DNA of 43,311 nucleotides, from contig NZ_JABXKM010000179.1 in the NCBI RefSeq assembly GCF_017115025.1, positions 40,203 to 83,513 on the forward strand. The letters run 5' to 3'. The stretch is from Nostoc sp. NOS(2021) (GTDB lineage Bacteria; Cyanobacteriota; Cyanobacteriia; Cyanobacteriales; Nostocaceae). A program made the translations under genes and the position numbers. The notes under the pieces are model-generated. The model worked only from the letters and a program-made list of their open reading frames with translations, ran no database searches and was not told the origin of the DNA. Positions 35,048 through 43,311 of the stretch are shown here, in pieces; positions within the stretch are counted from its first letter, which is position 1, and each line of letters opens with the position of its first letter.

Positions 35048-35303
35048 ACATGTGCGATTCAATTTGACTCAAGGGCACAAAACATTCTTGAGGTAAGAGA
35101 ACTGGTTGGTTAGTAAAAATAACCTTACCTCGATGATTCATGCGATTAATTGCTACACCGGAAGGTTGCCCAGCTATTTCGGGATGTACTTCACAGTGAG
35201 TGTAGTATATCTGGCCAGCAGCTCTGATTACGGCGGGATCAATCAAAGGCGGCTGGTTCTTTGGGGCGGTAAAATTTGCTTGTCCTTGTCGTAATGCGTA
35301 CAC
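35043..35303 (-). CDS. Conserved cyanobacterial hypothetical protein (86 aa)
   Basis: Starts at GTG 35303 and ends SQIESHMY with the stop in a heptamer repeat. Stretches such as PPLIDPAVIRAAGQIYYTH, GVAINRMNHRGKVIF and LLPQECFVPL look like a real conserved protein rather than a chance frame. No signal peptide, membrane segment or known motif. Function unknown. The start is the least certain part. Confidence 0.6.
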   Translation of the reverse strand: MYALRQGQANFTAPKNQPPLIDPAVIRAAGQIYYTHCEVHPEIAGQPSGVAINRMNHRGKVIFTNQPVLLPQECFVPLSQIESHMY

Positions 35304-35397
35304 TATCGACTGTTATTTGATTGCTAGATTTCCCTCTAGTCTACCCGAAACTTCTAGCAAAGGTTGCCAAATTGCCCAAGTTGCATTAATTATTAAA

Positions 35398-36486
35398 TTA
35401 TTTTCCTTCAATCGCTCTAATCAGTGCATCACCCATAGCGCGACAACCTAAAAGATTTTTACCTGGAGAAATTATATCCCCTGTGCGATCGCCTTGTTCT
35501 AAAACTTGCAATACGGCTTGTTCAATATGGTCTGCCGCTTTTGGCTGGTCTAAACCGTAGCGTAGCATCATCGCCGCACTCAAAACCTGTGCTAGAGGAT
35601 TTGCTTTATCAAGTCCGGCAATATCTGGGGCGGAACCATGAACTGGTTCAAACACACCAGGGCCAGAAGCACCCAAACTAGCTGAGGGTAACATCCCAAT
35701 ACTACCCGTGAGCATGGCAGCAGCATCAGAGAGAATATCACCAAACAAATTGCCTGTAACTATGGTATCGAACTGCTTGGGAGCGCGTACTAGTTGCATA
35801 GCAGCATTATCTACATATAAATGAGAGAGTTCGATATCTGGATATTCTTGTGAAAGTTGAGTGATGCGATCGCGCCACAACTGAGATACTTCTAATACGT
35901 TCGCCTTATCCACCGAACAAAGTTTTCCGCCCCGTTTTCTAGCCGCCTCAAATGCCACCCGCCCAATACGTTCAATTTCTGACTCTGTGTAAACCATTGT
36001 ATTTACACCGCGTTTCTCACCAGTTTCTGTAGCAAAAATCCCCTTGGGTTTACCGAAGTAAATCCCGCCAGTGAGTTCACGCACCACCATAATATCCACG
36101 CCTTCCACAATTTCGCGTTTCAAAGTCGAGGCATCGATTAGCTGGGGCAAAATTTTCGCTGGGCGCAAATTGGCAAATAATCCCAAACCTGCACGTAGCC
36201 CTAACAAACCTGCTTCTGGGCGTAAATTGGATGGCAGAGAATCCCACTTATAGCCACCAATCGCAGCGAGTAACACAGCATCACTGTTACGGCAAGTATC
36301 TAGAGTCGCAGATGGTAGAGGTTCGCCTGTAGCGTCAATTGCTGCACCACCGATGAGGGCTTCCTGGAATTCAAACTTAATATCAAATTGCTTCCCTACG
36401 ACTTTCAGCACATCTACCGCCACTGCCATAATTTCAGGGCCAATGCCATCGCCGGGGAGTAGAGTAATGCGGTAGTTCTGTGTCAT
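35398..36486 (-). CDS. leuB: 3-isopropylmalate dehydrogenase
   Basis: 362 residues, normal length. It begins with the family's [14 protein letters not shown], contains [14 protein letters not shown] and [16 protein letters not shown], the substrate/metal region ([47 protein letters not shown]) and [15 protein letters not shown] for NAD binding. It oxidises and decarboxylates 3-isopropylmalate in leucine synthesis. ATG 36486. Housekeeping gene. Confidence 0.98.
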   Translation of the reverse strand: MTQNYRITLLPGDGIGPEIMAVAVDVLKVVGKQFDIKFEFQEALIGGAAIDATGEPLPSATLDTCRNSDAVLLAAIGGYKWDSLPSNLRPEAGLLGLRAGLGLFANLRPAKILPQLIDASTLKREIVEGVDIMVVRELTGGIYFGKPKGIFATETGEKRGVNTMVYTESEIERIGRVAFEAARKRGGKLCSVDKANVLEVSQLWRDRITQLSQEYPDIELSHLYVDNAAMQLVRAPKQFDTIVTGNLFGDILSDAAAMLTGSIGMLPSASLGASGPGVFEPVHGSAPDIAGLDKANPLAQVLSAAMMLRYGLDQPKAADHIEQAVLQVLEQGDRTGDIISPGKNLLGCRAMGDALIRAIEGK

Positions 36487-36625
36487 AGCTGGTTATTACT
36501 AGGTAAATGCTTGCAGATCAAATATCATACCCAGCAAAATGTACCGATGGAGTTTTTAATTTATTTAGATGTGTGTTGTCTGAATCGCCCTTTTGATGAC
36601 CAGACACAAGAACAGATTTTTTTAT

Positions 36626-36717
36626 AGGACTTACGCAAAACTATACACGGTAGGGGCAATTCATGAATTGCCTCTACCTGAAAATCATTCTTTTCGGCTA
36701 TTGTTTGCGTAAGTCCT
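36626..36717. mobile_element. 92-bp inverted-repeat element (MITE-like)
   Basis: Ends are AGGACTTACGCAAA (36626-36639) and its exact complement (36704-36717). An inner hairpin is formed by GGTAGGGGCAATTC and GAATTGCCTCTACC. No clear target duplication. The element lies between leuB and the following small gene. Confidence 0.75.
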
Positions 36718-36760
36718 GTGAGAGTAGAGAACCCGCTTCAGTGGCTCAGAGAGGTTGCAA

Positions 36761-37147
36761 ATGATCGATGTTAGTAAGTTGACTCAAACTGAAATTCAGA
36801 AATTAGGAATAGATACGCTGAGTTTAGCTCTTGGCCCAGCAGGAATGGGGCTATTTATGCATCAATTCGATTTAGGAAGCGGTGATTACACGCGAGATAG
36901 GGATGAAATATTGGGAAATCCTACTATTGAGGAAATATTTGCCCGAATCCAAGAAAGGCGGATCTCGCAGGTTGAAAGTTCAGATGTTCTGCCCAAAGTT
37001 ACAAATATGAAAATGCTAGATGTAACTAAACTTACTCAAGCTGAGATGAGGCGACTGGGAATAGAAGCGCTAACTAAAACCCTTGGTCATGCTGGAATGG
37101 CGCGATTTATGCAGCAATTTGAGATGGGTAGTGGAGATTATACGTGA
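36761..37147 (+). CDS. Small protein with two 45-residue repeats, probably cut short
   Basis: About 128 residues from ATG 36761, preceded by GAGAGAGG. It contains two similar segments: MIDVSKLTQTEIQKLGID ... GSGDYTRDRDE and MLDVTKLTQAEMRRLGIE ... GSGDYT. In the second copy the codon after GDYT is TGA where the first has CGA (Arg), and in-frame codons after it still read DREKV, so the protein seems to have lost its end by a C-to-T nonsense change. A 53-bp repeat begins 20 bp later. Each repeat looks helical with a conserved GxAGMxxFMxQF. I do not recognise the family's function. Confidence 0.7.
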   Translation: MIDVSKLTQTEIQKLGIDTLSLALGPAGMGLFMHQFDLGSGDYTRDRDEILGNPTIEEIFARIQERRISQVESSDVLPKVTNMKMLDVTKLTQAEMRRLGIEALTKTLGHAGMARFMQQFEMGSGDYT

Positions 37148-37166
37148 GATCGGGAAAAGGTTGCAA

Positions 37167-37219
37167 GTTAGGTCTGTATTGGACTCAACTGCAAACCCCT
37201 ATAATCGCTACAAATGCCA
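37167..37219. repeat. 53-bp direct repeat, left copy
   Basis: Begins GTTAGGTCTG and ends CAAATGCCA. Identical to 37846-37898. The pair brackets a 626-bp segment with a toxin-antitoxin pair. Confidence 0.95.
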
Positions 37220-37243
37220 TAATGAAATTTAATGGAGAAATTA

Positions 37244-37474
37244 ATGCGTAAACAAATTATCGAATATACATCTCCACTAGATGCGTTGATTGCCCTTACC
37301 AAACAGTTAAATACCTATGAAATAAAGTACCAAATGAATTCAGAAGATTTTTTTGCCAAATATAGTCAAGGCGAAACTTCTGACGATGAAGTGTTTGTTG
37401 AATGGGCAGGAAACTACCAACATTATCTAGCTCTACACCAAGATATAAAGAGCAAACTCAGAGATGTCGCGTAA
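37244..37474 (+). CDS. Antitoxin-like protein (TumA-type partner)
   Basis: About 76 residues. ATG 37244 (MRKQIIEYTSPLDALIAL) is chosen because GGAGA lies 6 nt upstream; ATG 37232 would put that site in the coding sequence. The protein is acidic and probably helical (FFAKYSQGETSDDEVFVEW, HYLALHQDIKSKL). Its stop overlaps the next gene by 11 bp. Similar small proteins precede DUF6516/TumE-like genes in cyanobacteria; the call rests on this pairing and on general resemblance. Confidence 0.75.
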   Translation: MRKQIIEYTSPLDALIALTKQLNTYEIKYQMNSEDFFAKYSQGETSDDEVFVEWAGNYQHYLALHQDIKSKLRDVA

Positions 37475-37721
37475 AGTTATCCAAGCCTATTTAGATGAAA
37501 TTGAGCAACTTTTACTCAACTGCTCTAACACGTATATTGAGCAATATAATATAGTCATTTTAACGACAGAGAGAGATAATCTCCGCATTAGGATACGTTT
37601 CGCTCTTAGATATTTACTGGAAGTCAGTGAAGCCTTTGTTATTGTAGATAATCAGATTAAATATATCGATTACCGCTATCACTTTCAAGATGAGCAAAAT
37701 AGTAACGATTATCTAGACTAG
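37464..37721 (+). CDS. TumE-like (DUF6516) toxin, possibly shortened
   Basis: 85 residues overlapping the antitoxin-like gene. The core IRIRFALRYLLEVSEAFVI and IKYIDYRYHFQDEQN matches the DUF6516/TumE pattern (a strand-rich domain with a DYRYHFQ motif). Family members usually continue after this motif with an RYDNxPH-type end; here the frame stops with SNDYLD, so the C-terminus may be lost. Whether it is still active cannot be told. Confidence 0.72.
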   Translation: MSRKVIQAYLDEIEQLLLNCSNTYIEQYNIVILTTERDNLRIRIRFALRYLLEVSEAFVIVDNQIKYIDYRYHFQDEQNSNDYLD

Positions 37722-37845
37722 AAAATCCAGATATAGCGGTTCTCGCTTGTGTGGAGTACAGTTTTGACCTCTCTCCAAACTTCTCTCCTACGAGTAGAGA
37801 GGCTTTGAATCTTACTCCCCTTCCTTTGTAGAGAAGGGGTTGGGG

Positions 37846-37898
37846 GTTAGGTCTGTATTGGACTCAACTGCAAACCCCTATAATCGCTACAAATGCCA
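37846..37898. repeat. 53-bp direct repeat, right copy
   Basis: Identical to 37167-37219. It follows a CCCCTTC/GAAGGGG hairpin (about 37817-37840), a common cyanobacterial intergenic motif. Confidence 0.95.
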
Positions 37899-37905
37899 CC
37901 TGAAT

Positions 37906-38526
37906 TTATAACCTTTTCCAAACCTTGATGAAGGCAATCACCGAATGTCCACAAGCATTCATGATTACAGCATTTATCGTACCATTTATCGGAGGCCCTA
38001 TGAAAGGCACTATTTTTGCTACGTTGACTAAAGTTTTCTCGCCTGCTTTGGAAATTAACTTAATTCCTAAAGCTTTATTTATCTCAGCAAAAGTTTTACC
38101 AGGAATGGACATCAAAGCTTTTTGAATAGCTTGTGATCCTACTTGAGTTCCTACCTGAGTTCCTAATTGATTAGCCAGTTCAGATACACCAACTCCAGCC
38201 GCAGCAGCTAAAATTAGTAGTCGTGCAGATTCGCTGTAAGTGTCAATTTCATGTATGGTGAAAAGAGTAGATGCCAGCTTTACTTGGGCATAGAGTGTAC
38301 TAACAATTTCAAACGGTATCCCGGCTACCCCAACAACCCCACTAGCAATTCCGTTGCCCATAGACCAAAGTGTTAATTCATATATAGCATGATTTAGCAT
38401 TTGCTCTTTATCGCCGCCCCAGCTTGAATCGTTTAGAAACGTTTGACCCCACTCTCTACCTTCTTCGATCGCACTAACAATATTTTGCCAGATAAAAGGC
38501 ATATTCATAATCGATTCAAAATCCAT
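37906..38526 (-). CDS. EcsC-family-like protein
   Basis: 206 residues. Helical and Gly/Ala-rich: GNGIASGVVGVAGIPFEIV, STLYAQVKLASTLFTIHEID, SARLLILAAAAGVGVSELA, then a short repeat GTQVGTQVGSQ and a C-terminal hydrophobic segment VAKIVPFIGPPINGTINAVI. This fits the EcsC family, named from a Bacillus ABC-transporter locus; the biochemical role is unknown. An ABC ATPase/permease pair is divergently transcribed 211 bp away, which may be chance. Confidence 0.7.
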   Translation of the reverse strand: MDFESIMNMPFIWQNIVSAIEEGREWGQTFLNDSSWGGDKEQMLNHAIYELTLWSMGNGIASGVVGVAGIPFEIVSTLYAQVKLASTLFTIHEIDTYSESARLLILAAAAGVGVSELANQLGTQVGTQVGSQAIQKALMSIPGKTFAEINKALGIKLISKAGEKTLVNVAKIVPFIGPPINGTINAVIMNACGHSVIAFIKVWKRL

Positions 38527-38737
38527 ACAATTTTTACCTGATTAACTGAGAAGACCTAGAGATTTCTAGCTTTAGTATCCCCCGTAGCAAAACTTAATAA
38601 TTGGGTATCATTTAAAGCTTTGATGAAATGGTGTAAATGTGGTGTAAATAATGCCCATTACGCAAAGCGACTTTAGATAAACTCAGTTTCAATTTCTGAA
38701 ACCAGCCTGACAAAAGCTTTAGAAAAGGTTAGGTTAA

Positions 38738-39718
38738 GTGTTAATCACAAGCCGCACCCCAGCAGCAATGGTAAAAGAATTAGCAATTTGCACTCGTGGA
38801 TTAACTAAGCAATTTGACCGGCACGTTGCTGTTAATGATGTTGATTTAGAAATTCAGGCGGGGGAAGTATATGGATTGATTGGGCCGAATGGCGCGGGTA
38901 AAACAACTCTTATCCGAATGTTGGCGACTGCTGAGGAACCAACTACAGGTGAGATTTATATTAATGGCGATCGCCTCCTACGTGACAAGAGTAACCCCAA
39001 ACTCAAGCGTCGTCTAGGCTACTTACCCGATGACTACCCGCTATACGAGGATCTGACAGTATGGGACTACCTTGATTATTTTGCGCGTCTGTATCGTTTG
39101 CGAGAACCACGCCGCACTCAACGCCTACATGAAGTTTTAGAACTAATCCAACTTGGTAATAAACGTCATAGTCAGATTTCTACTCTGTCGCGGGGGATGA
39201 AACAGCGCTTAAGTTTAGCGCGAACCATTATCCACGAACCGATTTTACTACTACTAGATGAGCCTGTTTCTGGGCTTGACCCCATTGCTAGGATGCAATT
39301 TCGTGAAATCATCAAGGCTTTACGAGAAGCTGGGATGACTGTAATCATTTCTTCTCACGTTCTCAGTGATTTAGCGGAACTCTGTACTTCTGTGGGAATT
39401 ATGGAACTTGGCTTCTTGGTAGAAAATACTTCCCTACAGCAACTTTACCAAAGTCTTTCACACCAACAAATTGTGTTATCAACTTTGGGCAACCTAGAGA
39501 CACTTTTGATTGAACTAAAACATCATCCTTTAGTAGAAGAGTGGGAGGTAATACCAGCAAAAAACAGTGTGCGGGTAAATTTTTCGGGCAAAGATGAAGA
39601 TAGTGCTGAGTTATTGCGATCGCTCATCAAAGCAGGCATTCCTCTGACTGATTTTCACTGCACACAAGAAGACTTAGAAAGTATTTTCCTAAAATTAGGT
39701 CACAAACAAGCATCTTGA
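38738..39718 (+). CDS. ABC transporter ATP-binding protein
   Basis: 326 residues. Walker A GPNGAGKTT, signature LSRGMKQRLSLART, Walker B ILLLLDEPVSGLDP and the switch His in VIISSHVLSD are all intact. GTG 38738 has AGG at short spacing; ATG 38768 (MVKELAICTRGL) is an alternative start. The C-terminal extension of about 100 residues is typical of exporter-type (CcmA/NatA/DrrA-like) ATPases. It should power the membrane protein encoded 44 bp downstream. Substrate unknown. Confidence 0.96.
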   Translation: MLITSRTPAAMVKELAICTRGLTKQFDRHVAVNDVDLEIQAGEVYGLIGPNGAGKTTLIRMLATAEEPTTGEIYINGDRLLRDKSNPKLKRRLGYLPDDYPLYEDLTVWDYLDYFARLYRLREPRRTQRLHEVLELIQLGNKRHSQISTLSRGMKQRLSLARTIIHEPILLLLDEPVSGLDPIARMQFREIIKALREAGMTVIISSHVLSDLAELCTSVGIMELGFLVENTSLQQLYQSLSHQQIVLSTLGNLETLLIELKHHPLVEEWEVIPAKNSVRVNFSGKDEDSAELLRSLIKAGIPLTDFHCTQEDLESIFLKLGHKQAS

Positions 39719-39762
39719 TACGTCAATAAATATCACTCCCCATTTTTGGAGAATTTTTTCTT

Positions 39763-41385
39763 ATGATGCTCAATTTAATAGACAAAATCGGCGATTGGAA
39801 TCCGCAACTATTCCGGGAACTCAAAGGACGCTTGAATTTTTTTAATGTTGCGATCGCAGTTGCAACATCCTTACTACTGCAACTGGTAGTTTTTTCATAT
39901 CAGTTACGTGATTTTCCCGATTATACATTGTGGCAAGAACATTGGGAACATATATTTCTGACGCTGAGTGTAATTTTTATATTTACACTATTAGTTGTAG
40001 GAAGTTATTTGCTAATCAACGATTTAGCCAAAGAAGAAACTCGTGGTACGCTGAATTTCATCCGTCTAAGTCCTCAATCAGAAACAAGTATATTGACTGG
40101 CAAGTTGCTAGGAGTTCCGAGTTTAATTTATCTGTTCATCTTACTAGCAGTTCCTTTACATTTGTGGGCTGGACTTTCTGCCGATATTGCCTTTAGTTAC
40201 ATTTTAAGTTACTACGCAATTCTTGCTGGTAGCTGTATTTTCTTCTACAGTGCTGCACTCCTATTGGGCTTATTTAGTCGTTCAAGTAGCAGTTTTCAGC
40301 CTTTGTTAGGTTTTTTAGGTAGTAGTGTAGTTTTGCTTTTTTTGTTCATAACAATGGTGCTGGCATCGTATGATAGCAACAGTTTAAATAATTCAAATGC
40401 TTGCTTCAGACTGTTTAATCCTTGGGATGTAACAAATTATCTATTTCCTAACTTATTTCATCTATCCAATGGTTCTCCCCTGAAAAACTGGCAGTTTTTC
40501 TATTTACCATTAGGGACAAGTGTTGTTAGTGTTGTTGGCTTCCATTTATTAAACTTAGGATTGTGCAGTTACGGTATTTTACAAGTTGTTAAACGTTACT
40601 TCCGTAATCCTCAAGCCTCAATAATCAGCAAGGAACAAAGTTATTTACTAGTAGCATTTTGCCAGTTGGTGATGTGGGGATTTACTGTACAAACTGGTCT
40701 AAATAATGAAAGATGGGATGAAGGGGTTGGAGAAAATCTCGTTTTGGTGGCAGTGTACAACTTGGTGTTGATTTTAAGTTTAATTGTGGTTCTTTCCCCT
40801 CACCGTCAAGATGTACAGGATTGGGCAAGATATCGGCATCAGGGAGTTTCTAGCCGCAAAAACTTATGGCGGGATCTAATTTCGGCTGAAAAAAGCCCTG
40901 CACTCGTAGCGATCGCAATTAATCTGATAATTGTTACTATCCCCTGGCTAGTTTGGGTTTCACTTACATCTGTTTTTGATGCAAACGATGGTCAAACTTG
41001 GCTGAGTAACGATATTGACAGGTTTAAAGTACTTTTAGCTATAGCTTTGTCTATCAGCTTAATGATGATTTACGCTACCATCGCCCAATTGATACTTTTG
41101 CTAAAAACTCCCAAGCGTTCTTTCTGGGCAATTGGGACTTTAGGTACAGCAATGTTTCTACCACCGATGATTCTACAATTTCTCGACATCCCCCCATCGA
41201 AATATCCTACTGTCTGGTTATTTTCAACTTTTCCTTGGACAGCTATAGAATACTCTGGGGTGACAACAATTTTTATGGCACTCCTAGCTGAGTTGAGTGT
41301 TCTAGCGTTGTTAAACTTCCAGTTGACAAGGCGCGTGAGATTAGCCGGCGAATCTGCTACGAAAGCATTATTAGCAGGACGTTAA
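39763..41385 (+). CDS. ABC transporter permease
   Basis: 540 residues with about 12 hydrophobic segments. After a short amphipathic start (LFRELKGRL) come helices such as LTLSVIFIFTLLVVGSYLL and IYLFILLAVPLHLWAGL, with KEETRGTLNFIRLSPQSE between them, the typical ABC-2 type permease loop that contacts the ATPase. A GGAGA lies before ATG 39763. Forms an export pair with the preceding ATPase. Ends in a strong palindrome. Confidence 0.93.
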   Translation: MMLNLIDKIGDWNPQLFRELKGRLNFFNVAIAVATSLLLQLVVFSYQLRDFPDYTLWQEHWEHIFLTLSVIFIFTLLVVGSYLLINDLAKEETRGTLNFIRLSPQSETSILTGKLLGVPSLIYLFILLAVPLHLWAGLSADIAFSYILSYYAILAGSCIFFYSAALLLGLFSRSSSSFQPLLGFLGSSVVLLFLFITMVLASYDSNSLNNSNACFRLFNPWDVTNYLFPNLFHLSNGSPLKNWQFFYLPLGTSVVSVVGFHLLNLGLCSYGILQVVKRYFRNPQASIISKEQSYLLVAFCQLVMWGFTVQTGLNNERWDEGVGENLVLVAVYNLVLILSLIVVLSPHRQDVQDWARYRHQGVSSRKNLWRDLISAEKSPALVAIAINLIIVTIPWLVWVSLTSVFDANDGQTWLSNDIDRFKVLLAIALSISLMMIYATIAQLILLLKTPKRSFWAIGTLGTAMFLPPMILQFLDIPPSKYPTVWLFSTFPWTAIEYSGVTTIFMALLAELSVLALLNFQLTRRVRLAGESATKALLAGR

Positions 41386-41388
41386 ATT

Positions 41389-41421
41389 AGAACCCCGACT
41401 TCTTTAAGAAGTCGGGGTTCT
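41389..41421. terminator. 16-bp perfect inverted repeat behind the permease gene
   Basis: AGAACCCCGACTTCTT (41389-41404) pairs with 41406-41421 with a single central base. The loop would open by a few pairs. It may terminate the ABC operon, although no U-tract follows; this palindrome is also a common cyanobacterial repeat. Confidence 0.6.
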
Positions 41422-41444
41422 AACATCGTTAAAATTTAAGAATA

Positions 41445-41927
41445 ATGTTAAATATCCCTACTCAAGACTTACGCCACACAGCCATCGAGTTTTTAGAACA
41501 AAGTCCCCCACAGCGTCTACAAATTCTCAAGCAATTGGGCATAGCTCGTTATGATTTTTTAACCAAAATACAACTAAATGAAGCAAATATAATCTGTATG
41601 ATGCGGTTTTTTAAGTATCCAAGTCAGTTAAAGTTTGCTAATCTTATCGGAGCAGATTTATCTGGTTTAACTTTAGATGGTGTAAACTTCATTCGAGGAA
41701 ACTTATCAGAAGCAAATCTACAAGGTAGTAGTTTAGTTAATGCAGACCTATTATTTGTAAATTTTACGAAAGCTGACTTGAGAAATGCAGATTTACGAGG
41801 CGCAACTCTTAACGAGACTATTTGGTTAGAGACTCTAGTAGATAACTGTCAGCTTGGCATAGGTACTGGTTTAAATCATCTGCAACGTGAAGATTTACAA
41901 CAACGCGGAGCTAGATTGAATTCTTGA
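41445..41927 (+). CDS. Pentapeptide-repeat protein
   Basis: 160 residues. An N-terminal helical part ([19 protein letters not shown]) is followed by about ten A(D/N)LxG-type pentapeptides ([41 protein letters not shown]). These coil into a right-handed square beta helix. Many cyanobacteria have dozens of such proteins and most have no known function. Confidence 0.92.
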   Translation: MLNIPTQDLRHTAIEFLEQSPPQRLQILKQLGIARYDFLTKIQLNEANIICMMRFFKYPSQLKFANLIGADLSGLTLDGVNFIRGNLSEANLQGSSLVNADLLFVNFTKADLRNADLRGATLNETIWLETLVDNCQLGIGTGLNHLQREDLQQRGARLNS

Positions 41928-41992
41928 GAAGATGGTAATTAAAACACAAAAAATTATAAGATTATTAAATTGAGATTGTTCTGGATAAGTTA

Positions 41993-43156
41993 ATGAGTAT
42001 TAAGTTGCCCCAAAAATTGATGTTGCTGGGTTCAGGAGAACTCGGTAAAGAATTTGCGATCGCTGCTCAACGTCTTGGTAATTATGTGATTGCCGTTGAC
42101 CGCTACGCCAATGCTCCGGCGATGCAAGTTGCTGATGCTTATGAAGTGATTTCTATGCTCAGTGCTGATGATTTAGAAGCTGTAGTGACAAAACATCAGC
42201 CAAATATTATTATACCAGAAATTGAAGCAATCAGAACAGAAAAACTGATCGAATTTGAACAGCGAGGGATTACAGTTATACCAACTGCGGCTGCCACTAA
42301 CTATACAATGAATCGTGATAAAATTCGGGAACTGGCACATCAAGAATTGGGCATCAGAACGGCTAAATATGGTTATGCAACAACTCTAGAAGAATTGATT
42401 GCCATTTCTGATGAAATTGGGTTTGGTAATGTTGTTAAACCTGTGATGTCATCCTCTGGTAAAGGTCAATCTGTAGTGCTGGATAAGAGTGAAGTTGAGA
42501 AGGCTTGGAATTATGCGATCGCTAATTCTAGAGGAGACAGTCAAAAGGTCATTGTAGAAGAATTTATTAACTTTGAAATTGAGATAACTTTACTGACTAT
42601 TAAACAGTGGAATGCACCGACAATCTTCTGTTCTCCTATTGGTCATCGTCAAGAACGAGGCGATTATCAAGAATCGTGGCAACCCGCAGAAATTTCTGAA
42701 GATAAGATATTAAAAACCCAAGAAATAGCCATAAAAGTCACTGATGCTTTAGGAGGAGCCGGAATTTTTGGCGTTGAGTTTTTCATTACCAAAGATGAAG
42801 TAATTTTCTCCGAACTTTCTCCCAGACCCCACGATACGGGAATGGTGACATTAATCTCACAAAATCTCAATGAATTTGAACTACATCTGCGAGCTATTTT
42901 AGATTTGCCAATTCCTCATATAGAACAGCTAGGAGCATCAGCGAGTGCGGTAATTTTAGCCTCAGAAAAATCTGATTCTATTGCTTTTACTGGTGTAGCC
43001 AATGCTTTGTCAGAAAAAGATGTAGATATTAGATTATTTGGTAAACCTAATGCTCATCCATATCGGCGAATGGGCGTAGCTTTGGCGAAGGGTGTTAATG
43101 TCCAAGAGGCTAGGGAAAAAGCTACGAAAGCAGCTAATAAAATCACAATTATCTAA
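41993..43156 (+). CDS. purT: Formate-dependent phosphoribosylglycinamide formyltransferase
   Basis: 387 residues, normal length. It opens with a Rossmann-like KLMLLGSGELGKEFAIAAQR, followed by the ATP-grasp fold: NYTMNRDKIRELA, VVKPVMSSSGKGQS (ATP loop), VIVEEFINFEIEITLL, GVEFFITKDEVIFSELSPRPHDTGMVTL (metal and phosphate ligands). It uses ATP and formate to formylate GAR in purine synthesis, as an alternative to PurN. ATG 41993. Housekeeping gene. Confidence 0.98.
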   Translation: MSIKLPQKLMLLGSGELGKEFAIAAQRLGNYVIAVDRYANAPAMQVADAYEVISMLSADDLEAVVTKHQPNIIIPEIEAIRTEKLIEFEQRGITVIPTAAATNYTMNRDKIRELAHQELGIRTAKYGYATTLEELIAISDEIGFGNVVKPVMSSSGKGQSVVLDKSEVEKAWNYAIANSRGDSQKVIVEEFINFEIEITLLTIKQWNAPTIFCSPIGHRQERGDYQESWQPAEISEDKILKTQEIAIKVTDALGGAGIFGVEFFITKDEVIFSELSPRPHDTGMVTLISQNLNEFELHLRAILDLPIPHIEQLGASASAVILASEKSDSIAFTGVANALSEKDVDIRLFGKPNAHPYRRMGVALAKGVNVQEAREKATKAANKITII

Positions 43157-43311
43157 TTACCGTAGCAGCTTAAGCTGTCATTGTTGTCAACTTACAGCTA
43201 TTTTCAGGTATAGCAACGGACAGGAAGCTTAGGACAGAGATCAATTCACAATCTATCCTGTTGAAGGCATCTACCGCCAACTTGTCCTAACGTCTTTGGC
43301 GACTGCTATAA
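43157..43311. other. Right-edge region, nothing recognised
   Basis: 155 bases after purT with no gene, hairpin terminator or clear repeat that I can support. Confidence 0.6.

Noticed and set aside
38738..41385. ABC ATPase/permease pair as the siderophore exporter or importer
   Set aside because: It is an ABC-2 type pair far from the biosynthetic locus and separated by housekeeping genes; nothing in sequence ties it to the product.

Overview
The window looks like chromosomal DNA from a filamentous, probably heterocyst-forming (Nostocales) cyanobacterium. The octamer GCGATCGC (HIP1) recurs throughout. Heptameric short tandem repeats, small inverted-repeat elements and the proteins themselves (AMIN-type TonB receptor, cyanobacterial conserved hypotheticals, TumE-type and PIN toxins) all fit that group.

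Positions 1-21076, all on the minus strand and read from right to left, hold a hybrid NRPS/PKS assembly line that runs off the left edge. In order of action: FAAL-ACP-C-A-T (15647-21076), KS-AT-KR-ACP (10765-15582), a stand-alone condensation protein (9170-10726), a TauD/SyrP-like Fe(II)/2-oxoglutarate hydroxylase (8119-9165), and a large NRPS with at least C*-A-T-C-A-T-C-A (from 8099 leftwards, open at position 1). From specificity-pocket residues I read: fatty acyl starter, a basic residue (Lys-like pocket), one ketoreduced malonyl extension, Asn (or Asp) that is probably beta-hydroxylated, beta-alanine, and at least one more residue. The first C-like domain of the last NRPS has lost the HHxxxDG motif. 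It sits right after the hydroxylase and the separate C protein, an arrangement that resembles the 'interface domain' logic of beta-hydroxy-Asp siderophore NRPSs. The NRPS also carries an exact direct repeat (1-1901 = 3199-5099) with a period of 3198 bp, exactly one module.

Positions 21077-28132 hold the plus-strand side of the locus: a long divergent promoter region with weak Fur-like sites, a decayed AraC-family regulator, an outer-membrane TonB-dependent siderophore receptor, a PepSY inner-membrane protein, two small conserved unknown proteins, and an MbtH-like protein (helper of A domains). Together these point to a lipopeptide siderophore locus with its own uptake; a siderophore is an inference, not shown by the sequence. 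An MFS transporter at 30988 is a possible exporter.

Positions 27900-30800 are a scarred mobile-element zone: a 191-bp inverted-repeat element in the hairpin behind mbtH, an ISL3 transposase remnant, a duplicated fragment of the neighbouring solute-binding-protein gene, and a Phd/PIN toxin-antitoxin pair whose toxin gene is split by a 112-bp MITE with a 10-bp target duplication.

From about 32500 to the end the window is mostly housekeeping and accessory genes: accD, a prepilin peptidase, leuB, a broken internally repeated small protein, a TumA/TumE-like pair between 53-bp direct repeats, an EcsC-like protein, an ABC ATPase/permease pair, a pentapeptide-repeat protein and purT. No tRNA, rRNA or CRISPR array was seen.
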